Source: Adenophora triphylla var. japonica
Taxonomy: Eukaryota; Streptophyta; Magnoliopsida; Asterales; Campanulaceae
Assembly: GCA_022495995.1 (NCBI GenBank)
Contig: JAFEMH010007442.1
Location: 1 to 64,000, forward strand
DNA length: 64,000 nucleotides
Direction: 5' to 3'
The notes under the pieces are model-generated. The model was given only the letters and a program-made list of their open reading frames with translations, searched no databases and was not told the origin of the DNA. The position numbers were made by a program, and so were the translations under genes. Positions 1 through 11,063 of this stretch are shown piece by piece; position 1 is the first letter of the stretch, and each line of letters starts with the position of its first letter.

Positions 1-365
1 GGAAATAACGAAGACTAAAGCTTACGGCGCCATCTCTTTTTGACAGAGATAGAGGTAGCTAAAGCTAGATGGCGTTATTTCTTTATGACGGAAATAACGA
101 AGACTAGTGTTTACGGCGCTATCTCTTTTGACATAGATAGAGGTAGCTTAAGCTAGAAGAACTTAAGTATACTTCACTATCTCGTGATAGAGGTAGCTTT
201 AAGTTTGCAGAGAACTCGAGCATACGTCACTATTCGGGGATAGAGGTAGCTTAAGTTAAGAGGGAACTCGAGCATACACGTCACTATTCGGGGATAGAGG
301 TAAGCTTAAGTTTAGAGAACTTAGCATACGTCACTATCCTGGATAGAGGTAAGCTAAGTTGTAGA
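1..365. repeat. Degenerate tandem repeats in the 3' part of Tat-A
   Basis: Two copies of an approximately 87-bp unit beginning ggaaataacgaagact (1 and 90) are followed by about four shorter units of 55-60 bp built round 'cactat..gatagaggtagctt'. Non-coding tandem arrays near the 3' end are common in Tat/Ogre elements. No gene seen. Confidence 0.7.
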
Positions 366-762
366 GTTCTTGACAATACTGAGGTTGTCACTTAGCATTA
401 TCCCGTTATAACGGAATTAATCTGAGGCGACTGGGAAGAAAGCTCAATTGCTTAAGAGATCAAGGGATATCTTCTCGAAAAAGATGTTATCTTAGTTAAA
501 AAGATAACGGGAAATTCGCATGCCCAAGTGGAAGGTCCAGGGGCAGGATTGTAATTCTTTTCTCGCTCAGAGCGAATGAGGCCGCCGGCATGAGATGGAG
601 AAAAAGAAGCCGTATGGCTAGAAGCCTGATTTTACCAGATTATTTAAAATCAGATTTGAACGGGCCATTGGCATTGTGTTGCCGCCCAAGAACGCAGAGA
701 GAGAGAGAGGAGGAAGAGAAATTTTGAATTCCTTCAATTCCCTTTGCTTCCTTTGATTTGAG
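366..762. other. No gene recognised
   Basis: Contains a GA-rich tract (about 697-720) just upstream of the antisense PMD gene, which could be part of its 5' leader. No convincing TATA box or other feature. Confidence 0.4.
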
Positions 763-3381
763 ATGGATCCGGAGGGCAATCCTATACCGAGGCAAGCAAG
801 GAGAAATATCTCCGCGGCCGCTCGGAGGAGGAGGAAAGAACTCGTTCGAACGGAAAGAAAGTATGACTTTCTTACGCCTCCGTCGGAGCTTTACCCGGGG
901 AGAAGAGAGCACAAATCGACGAACCCGCGTCCGGTTGGGGTAAGCATTCTTATTTGGCTCAATTCCGTCGATTTTGATTGAATTTTGAATGACTTAGGGC
1001 TTGACCCGAACTTAGGAATTTTCTAGGATTTTCCTAGGATTTTTGAATGATTTTGAGATATTGATGAATAACCTATGAGGCTAAGAACATGCAATGTGCA
1101 ATTTGTTTGACAAAAATAGTGAGAATGACCCACTTTTTTCTCGCAAATAAAGTAAGAATGATAATTGTCTAAAGTGAGACGGAGTTCTTGCATGTGCTAG
1201 AACTAGGTCAAAATTTTGAGAAAACATGATTTTGGAAGATGAAAAGGATTCATGCATGCCATTTTTGAAAGAATAATGCTTATGTGCAAAGAATTGTGAA
1301 AATTGTGATTTTGTGCTTTAGGAAAGCAATGGGACTTGACATGACGCGTTTCAAGTGATGAAAGACGCTTTTTTGATGCAAATGATGCTAGAAAAACTTT
1401 TGTGAATGCTTTTCTTTTGAAAAATATGTGCACTTTTGTGAATATATGCATGCTTTTGAAAATGATGAAGGACTGACACATTTCTTTTTGTGCTTGTCTA
1501 CAGGAGAACAAGTCTAGAGGACCATCAGAGATTGCAGTCAAGCTTTGGCAGAGGATGCCGGATTTTGAGAAGAATGGGGTGAACCCCAAGGATTTGGTGA
1601 GGGCTACCGGCCTGGATTCGTTCGTCGAGGCTATCGGCAGGGGTGTTCATATCACCTCTAAGAGCAAGGGCTTGATCCAGGCCCTTTCTGAGTTCTGGTG
1701 GGATAGCACCCATAGCTTCCATCTGAGCTGGGGAGAGCTGACAGTGACTAATGCCGATTTCACAGCTATTACTGGCCTACAGTTCACCGGGAGGCCCGTG
1801 ACTTGGAGAGACCATATTACTGCCGAGGAGTTTCAGAATTTGGTTGGATTTGAGTTGATTCCCAAGGGGCTGGGTATGGAGACACGGAATGTCGAGGTGG
1901 CGTCAGAACCGCATGCGTAACTTTGCCGCTAATGATGTGACCGCCACCACCGGCTAGAGCTTTTGTGTGGTTGATGCTATCTGGCCACCATTTTTGCTAA
2001 TTCTCGGGACACCGGCCATGACTTGCCTCCTCGATTCTTGGTTGATGTGACGGGATAGGGACTGGTCTCTCTAGGGAGAGGCCGGATTGGCTGAGCTCTA
2101 CTTCTCCTTAGACATGTACAACTGTGAATAAGGCCGCTTCTATGGACTCGTTTCATTTGCCTCGAGGTAGTCTCTTTCTTTCTCTTTCTTTTTTCTCGTC
2201 TTGAGACTTTTATGAGAGAGAGAATGACCTTTTTGATGTTTTGAACATGCAGCCCGGGTTCTCGCGAGGTGATCGGGTTCTTTCCTTGGAACCAACAGAG
2301 CGATATCACCATTTTCCCCGCTATGATTCGCCGGAGGGGAGATGCGAGGGATAAATTCACAGAAAGACCCGGATTACCTTCGACATAAGATGGTGAGGCC
2401 TGGTCATCAACAATGGATGGGCACGACGGAGTGGACTTCTACCCGGGGCAGGTGTATCCTGAGATTTTGCCGGGAGAGGCCATTGAGGCGACTAGGCGCA
2501 GGAGATGGCTCACCGGGCCGACATGTGATGTCATATATTTGGGGGACCATTTCTCGAGGCAAAGATGGCCATGTCCCTCCATTGACGCCATTACTCCTCA
2601 GATCCTCCAAAGACGGATGCCGCAGCCTGTGGATTGGCTGCAGGACGAGATTGAGAGATACCAGGAGGTATAACTGGCAGAGGAGTATTTTGACATGGAT
2701 ACCCCTACGCCGTGTTTGTGGAGTGCCGACTCGAGGACGCCACGTGCGTGGCTAGTGAAGTTGGCGGTCACTCAGGTAATGGGGGAGTGATGAGCCTACC
2801 GACTCCGCCGATCCCTCCCGCGCACTCCGTCCTACGTGGTCCATGGAGTTCCGAGGAGGATGAGGATTCCCGTCCTCGACACTAGGGAGCCCCAAGATAC
2901 CCGCCGCCCGACAAGACTGTAAGTATACTTTTAGGGTCTTTCCCTTTTCAGCCTTTCTTGCTTTTTGCAATTTTCGAGATTTTCCGAGATTTTTCCGAGA
3001 TTTTTCTCTTCTTTTTCTCGTGTTCCAATCGCACTTATGATAGGCCGGTCGTGCATTAGGGCCGGAAGGACATGTGTGCCGGTCCTTCGAGGAAGCCGGC
3101 CTCGCGCTTCAAAGGCGGCTAGCTGATGCACAAGAGCTCCTGGCGCAAGGAGAGACGATATGCCTGGGGCACACCGTCTACCTCATCGGCCTCGGAGTAC
3201 TCTTCCAAAGCGCTATGCCTCTGGGCGGGGACCCAACGCCGACATTCTCGAGCAAACCGGGCCGAGTACGGGCACGATAATGTCCATTTGTCTCGACGTG
3301 AGCGACCAAGAGGACTTCATGAGGGAGGCTAGCATCTATGAGCCGAGTAGTGATGAAGAAGAAGAAGAATCTGAGGCCTAG
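763..3381 (+). pseudogene. Antisense spliced gene with plant mobile domain (PMD), degenerate
   Basis: ATG at 763 opens a basic exon of 59 codons that ends exactly at a strong donor (gtaagc, 940). The acceptor ctacag ends at 1503 and the next exon continues in phase to 1920. That exon contains the PMD signature (W-W-D, then HSFHLSWGELTVTNADF, then an I-T-G-L-x-F-x-G-R-P block). PMD is known as a transposon-borne, aminotransferase-like plant domain found in gypsy and Mutator-like elements. Past 1920 the frame is broken, but a second intron-like stretch (2167-2252, gt..gcag), the C-terminal PMD part (2413-2673, with R-W-L-x-G-P and Y-L-G-D) and an acidic terminus EEEEESEA (stop 3379-3381) remain. 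A further donor-like site is at 2919. It lies opposite to pol. Role in the element is unknown. Confident in the PMD call, less so in exons after 1920. Confidence 0.72.
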
Positions 3382-3604
3382 GAGGTCTCTAGAGTGGGAA
3401 TTAGGCACAAAACAAACAATGAACACATTTTTATGCACACTTTGTTTATTTTTGCTTTATTTGGGCGCCGATGGGGCGAAGACATTGTATTAATGCTTTA
3501 TTTACTTTTCTAATTTATGCTTTTTTAATTTGCATATTATCTCGAGCCTCTGTGGCAATTTTTGCTTGGAATTCGGGTCAAACTGGGCCAAAATGATTTA
3601 TAAT

Positions 3605-3772
3605 GGTATATAAATGCTTGAATGGCTTCTGGATATGTTTTTGTACATGTTTTGCTGAAAAAGTGGGGTGAAAACTCCCTTGGGCAAAGCAACTTGGTTG
3701 CCGCAGAATTTTTTTCGCAGATGGCTAATGTAGCCGTGCGGTTTTGTCAGAGGGCAAATGAAGCCGTGCGGC
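3605..3772 (+). promoter_or_regulatory. Putative internal promoter of second antisense gene: TATA plus two GCCGTGCGG motifs
   Basis: TATATAAATG lies at 3606-3615. Downstream are GCCGTGCGGT (3733-3742) and GCCGTGCGGC (3763-3772), the same 10-mer that occurs twice in the U3 of the Tat-A LTRs. The next start codon is at 3913. The promoter role is inference. Confidence 0.4.
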
Positions 3773-3912
3773 TCACAGCCTGTCTCGAACCGGTTATTTT
3801 CTCGAATAAAAGCAAGGCTTGGCCATTTCATTTCATTTTCAACTTAGACTTGTCCCAATTGTTCCTGCAGCACATTTTGGACCTAAAAGCACCATCTTTG
3901 GTCATTTTGCAA

Positions 3913-5420
3913 TGGAGAAGCCCGTTAGATTGCAAAGGGGGAAGCGAGACCGTTTTCTGTCCGATCTTGAATCTTGGGTGAGACACAACTTCCAATCTCA
4001 TAGGGGCCGCTTGATTCTTCCTTCAAGATCAAGTCTTTATGGCATTTGAGGGATCTCCCGCCCGATTGGGACCTTTGAGAGCCGCAAAGAAAGTTCGGGG
4101 ACGTCCGAGACATGTTTATCGCTTTTCTTATAACGAGATTGTCCCGACGCATGAAGACTTCCGAGCCTTGATTGGGGGTCCCGAGATTGAGGCTATATCT
4201 ATTCCGCTGGATCGGAGACGTGCCGGTGGCGGCAAAGCTTGCATCTTTTCTCGCAGATTCCTCCGGGAGGCCGAGAGGATGATGGTAGCCCTGACAGATT
4301 GACCTTTCCGATATCCCTAGTGTGCTGGGTCTCCGTATATGGCTGCGACCACGGTGGCTATGGACGCATTTATCCTTTGCGTATTCTCCGCTCCGTTCAC
4401 CGCCGAGTCCGCGGGGATCCGTCATAGTGGTCTCTTGGACATGGTTAGAGACTCAAGGCTGGAAGGATATTGTCCCGCCGGTTTTGGGAGAGACACTTAA
4501 TGGGATTGACAGATGGCTCGGGAGACCATTTCATGAGATCCGGAGTCCGCTCGTGCCGACCTTATGGCCGCAGTGAGAGGCTCTGGCTTTGCCAGGGGCT
4601 TTGCCGACTCTGCCCTCGGGTGATTTCTCGGAGAGGTGCACCGAGGCAAATGTGACCGCAGAGTAGCCGGGAGCCGACGATGGCTAGGCTATCCACTTCT
4701 GGACATCCGTTGGTGGATACCTCATGGAGGTTGCACACTCAGAGGATATTTCGTGAGTCCTATGGCCGTGAGGGTTCCAGGGTTCTCGCCGGTCATCCTT
4801 CTACATTCCCCCGCTTAGTATCCAGCAAGCTTGGGGCTTTACAGAGCCTTTGAGTGATTGGGAGGACATTCGCACCATGGAGGTGGTGTCATTGGATATG
4901 AGGGATCCAAACCAGCCTTCTCTTTCTTCTCGAGGGCTTGACATACACTCGCTTCCCACCCAGGCTATCTTCAGAGCAGTGAAGAGTACCATCTTGACCA
5001 CCGTCTACTGGACCGGGTACGAGAGGGAGATGGGAGCGACTGTGTCATCTGGAGGAGAGACGTCGAGCTTTATTGGGGGCCGACCGTGACTCGAGCAGGA
5101 CTTTGAGGGAGACCGAGGCTAAGGCGAGTCGCCATAACCAACCTGGGTGACTTGGTCGGGAGACATGGAGGCTCTGCACAAGAGGTTGTCCGAGGTCGCT
5201 CCTTCGACCGAGGCTCGCAGGGAGGAGGTGCGGACTCGTGCTCGTGCAGAGAGAGCACTTATTGACACGGGTTTGGTGGAGGCTCCAAATGAGGATACCT
5301 GAGGTCGGGATGAGGGATACCGACATCATAGATAAAAAGAGGAAGAAGACTCGACGGGCCGAGGAAAAGGGAAGAAGACCAAAGAAGACTCAAATAATGA
5401 CGACCGACAAATCTTTTCTT
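3913..5420 (+). pseudogene. Second antisense accessory gene of Tat-A, PMD/DUF7745-like, degenerate
   Basis: A plausible start is ATG 3913 (MEKPVRLQRGKR), whose frame stops at 4047-4049. The protein reading continues from 4039 in another frame with RPRHVYRFSYNEIVPTHEDF and a following L-I-G. That resembles the 'F..EIVPT.EEY..L.G' segment of plant retroelement-associated DUF7745/PMD-like proteins; this is a recollection of family features, not a search result. Later fragments (4850-5089) and a charged, probably coiled-coil tail rich in E, R and K (5165-5400) follow in shifted frames. The end is uncertain (5400-5531). It is parallel to the PMD gene and antisense to pol. Function unknown. Confidence 0.45.
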
Positions 5421-5531
5421 AGGATCTTCTTATTGCCATTTTGCAAACACATTAGTTTATTTAGGCATTTTATTGTATTTTTAGATCTTTGTAGCAGTGT
5501 TAGCAGTAGTCAAGAGGTAGACCGTGCTTGA

Positions 5532-5826
5532 ACTCATCAAGAAGTTTTTAACTTGTAATGAACAAGAAATATTATTTTAGAAATTAATCAAGACACATTT
5601 CATGGAAATTCAAATGTCTTATTGATTGGGACCCGTTTTTATGAAAACCGAAATACCCTTTATTATTTAGGACGCACTTCATGGAAGCTTGATTGTCCTT
5701 TTATTGTTTAGACCGAACCATATATGGCCGCCTACGTTCCCCTTTTACAAGAAAGACTAAGGGGCTCAGTCTTCGTAGTTCATTCCGTGAACTATATATA
5801 TTTTTCTTTTTTTTTTTTTTTTTTTT
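5532..5826. other. AT-rich spacer, no gene
   Basis: Between the antisense genes and the integrase end. Contains two loosely repeated segments around 'cacttcatgga' (5597 and 5675 areas) and a long T tract (about 5808-5826). Nothing else seen. Confidence 0.5.
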
Positions 5827-5981
5827 ATGTGCAACCTCGTTTTTTGCCTAGACCGCCTTTTGGGTTTTCACTTAGCCGGGCATTACTCTTTTTGCACTAA
5901 GATTTTTTTATGTGCAACCCCGTCTTTTGCCTAGACCGCCCTTTTGGGGTTTTCACTTAGCCGGGTATTACTCTTTTGCAC
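5827..5981. repeat. 83-bp tandem duplication
   Basis: 'atgtgcaacc..cgt.ttttgcctagaccgcc..' starts at 5827 and again at 5910. Both copies run to 'ttactctttttgcac'. The copies differ by few substitutions, so the duplication is younger than most of the surrounding decay. Confidence 0.85.
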
Positions 5982-6329
5982 TTTTTTTTTATTTATTTTT
6001 TTTTCTTTTAGACATAGTATCTTTTGAGCTTATCACCGCTGACCGGGTGGACAAAGGGATTGCCGTCTGTGTCCGCAAGCTTCATGGCTCCTCCCGATAG
6101 TATCTTCTCGCACCACATAAGGGCCGATCCAAACGGGTTCCCATTTTCCTGTGGGGTTGCCTCCGGTAGGGGCTTCACTTTCAACACTAAGTCACCCTTT
6201 TGATGTCTCCGGCCTCGACCTTTTATCAAACGCCCGCCATCCGCCCGGTAGGCTCGGGTGTGTTCCATGGCTTTTAGCCTTCTTTCATCAAGCAGGCTAA
6301 CTCATCATGCCGGCCGCGCAACCATTCTA

Positions 6330-7200
6330 CTTCATTGACACTATTTTCCAGAGGACCCTTAATGACGGGATTTCCAACTCCACCGGTAACACCGCCTCCA
6401 TCCCGTAGGTTAAGGCAAAAGGAGTTTCTCCCGTAGCTATTCGACGTACGTCAGAGCCCCGCAGTGCCAAGTGCAGCTTTTTCGGGCCAATCACGACCAC
6501 GGTGGCCATTTTCCTGATGATCCGTTCGAGCGTCTTATTAGCAGCCTTCCACGGCTCCATTAGTCTCGAGGTCTATACGGAGACGACTTGTGGCGAGTGA
6601 TCCCGACTCGACAAAGAACCTATCGCAGCCCCTTCAAAGTGCGACCCATTATCGGAAATGATCTCGCTGGGCACCCCATATCTCGCACATTATGTTTTCT
6701 TTGATGAATTGGGCCACTTTTCTCGGAAGTGAGGACCTTGTAAGACTTGGCCTCTACCCACTGGGTGAAGTAGTCGATGGCTACTAGCACAAATTCATGT
6801 CCATTGCTTCCGTCGGGCTATTTTCCCTATCACGTCAATACCCCAAGTTGCAAACGGCCAAGGAGTCGTCATGCAAGATGTGTCATGAGGCGGAGATGGT
6901 TGAGGTTGGCAAACCGCCGGCACTTGTCGCATGCTCGGACGTGCCGGACACACACCGTTTCCATGGAAATCCAAGAGTAACCCATTCTCGAGGATCACTT
7001 GCATCGTGGCTCGGCATTCATACGAGGACCGCAGTGGACCATCGTGACTTCACCATCAACTCTTTGGCCTTTTCTTGAGTGACGCACAAGAGGAGTGGTC
7101 CTTGGTACCGCTTCTTGTATAGGTTGCCTCCTAGAATGACATAATGGGAGGCCAACCTTTTCGTGGCTTGCAAGCTCTTGGCTCGACACCTTCTTTTGGT
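6330..7200 (-). pseudogene. Tat-A integrase remnant
   Basis: On the minus strand, PWPFATWGIDVIGKI (about 6840-6880) is the first catalytic-Asp region of a Tat-type integrase core. SDNGSHFE (about 6638-6662) is the second. [18 protein letters not shown] (about 6365-6425) is the highly conserved C-terminal block of this clade. The pieces sit in different frames with stops between them, so no integrase can be made. An upstream fragment at 6995-7189 is expected to hold the zinc-binding region but is not clear. Confidence 0.8.
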
Positions 7201-7559
7201 CTACCTTCTTTGCCTCTCGAAAGCCGACTCTCCATCTTTGAGGAACCGGTAAATTTGATTGTACCTGTGGTTCCTTTATAGGCTCGGGTCCCGTGTCTAC
7301 TTCACAAATGTAAGGCCGGGGCTTCTCTTCTACCCACTCGAAAGGGTTTTATGGCTTTTCCTGTGGATCTCTACCAATGAGGCTAGAGTAGCTAGGGCAT
7401 CTCGCGAATCTGCTCTTTTCCCTTGGCAAGTAGTGGAAGGTCACTTCTCCGAACCGTCCAATCAACTCCTCCATATGGGCATGATACCGCTGCAGTTAGT
7501 GGTCCACAGCCTTCCACTTGTTGGAAACCCGGTTGATGATCGTGGCCGAGTCTCCGTAA

Positions 7560-9056
7560 ACTTCTAGCTCCTCGACATTCCTTTCTAAGGCAGCCTTCCA
7601 AACCAAAGAATGCAGCTTCATACTCGCAACATTGTTCGTGGCAGGAAGTTCAACTTGAGGGCTATGGGTGTATGCTCATCTTTTAGATCGACCAAGAGCA
7701 TCCCGATACCGTTTCCTCTTTGTTAGCGGCTCCGTCAAAGAACAATTGCCATCGGTTTTCGTGCTCGACCGCAAAGATCCCTTCATCTCGGGAATTGGGG
7801 TTCAGCCCTCTCGTCTTCATTACCGGGAAAGTTTGCCAGTGGTCTCGACAACGCTTGACCCTCGATGGCCTTTCTCGGTCACATAGTTGATGTCGTACTC
7901 GCTAAGAAGAAGGACCACTTTGCTAGACGCATCGAGAGGGAAGGCTTATCAAAGATGTATTTGATGGGGTCCATTTTTGAGACCAAATTCACAGCGGGCT
8001 TCGCATATAATGCTTCAACTTGCCGACTACCTGCACTCGGCCCCGCATGTGTCTTTTCACATGCCGAGTAATTGAGCTCACTTCCCGCAGCCTTCCTACC
8101 GACAAAGTAAATGGCATTTTCTACCCGAGAGTCTTTCTTCTCCCCGAGCAAGCATAGCCCCAACCGCCGTATCAAGGATGTGCGAGATAGAGCGTAAGAG
8201 GTTTCGTCTATGTGGGGGCATAAGACGAGGATGTACCAAGTATGCCTTGATCCGGGTCAAAAGCATCCCGGCATTCTTCGGTCCATTCTCGTGTCTACGT
8301 TCTTCTTCATGAGCTTGAAGATGGGCTCGCACATAGTGGTCAATCGATTGACGAAACGGCTAATGTACCGCAGCTTTTCCCATAAAGCTCTTGACTTCGT
8401 CCTGGGTCCGAGGTGGCCTCATATCCATAATGGCTTTGATCTTTGGGGGTCAACTTCGATACCTCGCTCCGTGACCATATACCCAAGCACTTTTCCCCTT
8501 GTCACTCCGAAGGTGCATTTAGTGTGGTTTAGTCTCATGGAATGTTGTCTCACCTCTCAAAGAACTTCCGCAGTCAACAAAGTGCCGCCCGTCCTGCCTT
8601 TGGAGTGGATTATCATGTCGTCTACGTAGACCTCAATCTCCTTGTGGATCATGTCATGAAAAAGCGCGGTCGCCGCCCTCGTAAGTAGCCCCGGCGTTCT
8701 TAAGCCCAAATGGCATCACCGTATAACAGCAAGTTCCCACGGTGTGGTGAAGGTCCGTCTTTTCTTGGTCTTCCTCGCCATCTTGATCTCGGTTGTATCC
8801 CCGCAAAGCCATCAACGAAGGATTTGACTTCGTAGTTGGCAAGCTGGAGTCCACCAGATGCTCTATGTTTGGCAAAGGGTAATCGTCCTTGGGCCGGCTC
8901 TTGTTCGTATCTCTGAAATCCACACAAAGCAGCCGCACCTTCCCATCGGGCCTTGGTGACGGTCACAATATTGGATAACCATGTCGGATATTCGATGACT
9001 CGATGAATCCTACCCGCGTAGCTTCTCAATTTCTTCTTTGACCTCGTAGAGACCAT
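7560..9056 (-). pseudogene. Tat-A reverse transcriptase / RNase H remnant
   Basis: Minus-strand reading gives an RT N-terminal block around 9000-8940, CVDFRDTNKSRPKDDYPLPN near 8900-8930, and MPFGLKNAGATYE near 8690. The catalytic YVDD is at 8618-8629, followed by RT connection sequence LNYSACEKTHAGPS and SKMDPIKYIF (8000-8080). The Tat-type RNase H opening WQLFFDGAANKE is near 7735-7760. Frameshifts separate these blocks and at least one lies between the N-terminal and MPFG motifs. Order and orientation match integrase to the left and protease to the right. Confidence 0.85.
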
Positions 9057-10419
9057 TCTCGCTTCGATCTTCCTCGCTTCGTTTTACCGGCTTAGCATCC
9101 GGTGCTAGAGGGATTCTCGTGCTCTACTATCGAACCGTCTAGCCCCGCATATCCCCGTATGACCATGCAAACACGTCGACGTATTCCCCGAGCATCGATC
9201 GATCACCGTCCCGTGCTCAACCCCGGAAGAAGTTTCCGATCTCGTGTCTCTTTAGGTTCCTCGACGCACTCCAAGTTCACACTTGTCAAAACCTCCTCGG
9301 CCTTGGGCCCGGTTTTCCTCTTTTCCGAAACCTCGCTTAAAGATTTCTTTAATGTATTGTTCATTTAGTGTGTTTCAGATCTCTTGTTCAAATGATTCAT
9401 TATTAACTGTTGTTAAGTTTTGAGTTAATTTATCATTTGTTAAGTTGGCAATAAGAGGATACTCGTAAAGATCTCGTCATTTCATTCAAAATAAGGGGAA
9501 AGATGACATCGATTACATTTTGATAGTCCTCAGCGTGAGGCCTTCGGATGACTCGTAGGACTCGGAATTCAAAGATTCCCGACTGACCGAATAGACAACA
9601 GGTGTTTGACACAACCGGGTTGAGAAGGACGAGGTACCAATCCAAGCTCCGCTATCATTTGCCAAGCCGCTATCGGTCCCGAGAACGTCTCCCAATTCTT
9701 CAACGGCATTTCGTCTTAGTTACCAAAGTGCGGGATCAAAAGGATTTTCACCACCGTCTCCAATTACGGCAACTATCTCATCATCTCGAGCCGAAGTCGA
9801 TCAAATTCGGGATCTCGTGCTTCTTCATCAAACAACCGTAGCAAGCCCCACTCACTGTCTTCACTATTGGCAGCTTCTATCCGGCTGATCTTCGAAGAGC
9901 TAACTCGAAAGCCGAGAAGTCCATTACCCCGGATGCCGATTCTTTGACGCCGTCTCGAGTTTCCTTTGAAGACATACTGCTCGAACGGTAGTGGTAGCCC
10001 CAGAATGTCTCGGCAAGTCAAGGAACATTCTTCGAACAGGATTGGCCGGCTTTCCCCTTACTTTCTCAAGATTCTCCGTAAGGGTTTTCTCGCAAGGAGA
10101 TCTCGGTGATCACTTTTATCGTATTGTGTCCCGCCTTTGTAAAGTAATGGGTCGTGGATAAACCGTAGGGATGAAGCCGGGCCCCTTTAACTTTTCTCGT
10201 CATTCGGTTTGTACTCCCAAGCCGTATCTCGGTAGTCTGCTTCCTTTACATCAATGATGGTATTGCGACTCGAAGTCTTCTACCCAATCCAAGTCCCTAA
10301 GATAACCCATTTTTCTCATCATTCTCATGGCAGAGGGATTTTATCTAAGTAGTAGTGAGGTCGCCGCAACACACTTGTGCTTTGGAAGGAGCTACAGAGA
10401 ATCCCGTCAATGCCAACCC
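9057..10419 (-). other. Spacer between protease and RT of Tat-A, unassigned
   Basis: Several short open stretches occur on both strands with no recognisable domain. Tat-clade polyproteins have a long poorly conserved region here, so this is probably decayed pol. Confidence 0.4.
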
Positions 10420-11063
10420 TTCGTCATCATGTTTGATTTCCAATATCGGGATGTCTCCAAAGGCTGGTTCCTTCTACCGTGACACTGTCTCCATAAATGG
10501 TGGTGATAGTACCATCATTTGACCGAAATTTGACGCACCGGTGCAAAGTAGAGGCTACCCCATTTATCTCGGTGGATCCAGGCCGTCCCAGAGAGCAAGA
10601 AATGAAATCGGAATATCAATCACTTGAAAATCAACGTCCATGACCTTTTTTCCGAACCACAGCTTCGAGAGTAGCAATCCCCAAAACCGATCGTGCAGTG
10701 GAGTCATAAGCCTTAATAGTCTCGACTAGAAGGCTTCAAATCTGTTGGTTTCAAGTCCAATAAGTCCATCATCTTGGCCGGGCAAGACATTCATTGCACC
10801 CTCCATCGACTAATACCCGTGGCAATCGACGCCTTCTAACCGGACTGTGATGTAAAGAGGTTCGCATGACTAGCCCCATACTTTGGTGTCCAAGTCATGA
10901 AGGTAATGATGTTTCCGTAGTGGATACTTCCAATCATTTGGACGACCTCATCCGGGGTGACATCTATGGGCACCATGGTCTTGGCCAAACTTTCTTCTAG
11001 CTTCAACTTATGAGGGTATGAAGAGGTTAACAGGACCACAAGGAGATATTGGCTTGGGTACAC
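10420..11063 (-). pseudogene. Tat-A aspartic protease remnant
   Basis: On the minus strand the segment from 11063 contains the pre-protease stretch (P-L-Y-I-T-V-R-L-E-G in one frame near 10850). It is followed by VLVDGG (10798-10816) at the position of the catalytic D-[ST/N]-G. Further down are the flap and C-terminal portions, including a G-R-P-G/W-I-H-like block and GAVAS-T-L-H-like sequence near 10560-10540. The active-site motif and its flanks are in different frames. Recognition rests on motif order rather than on one long ORF. Confidence 0.6.
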
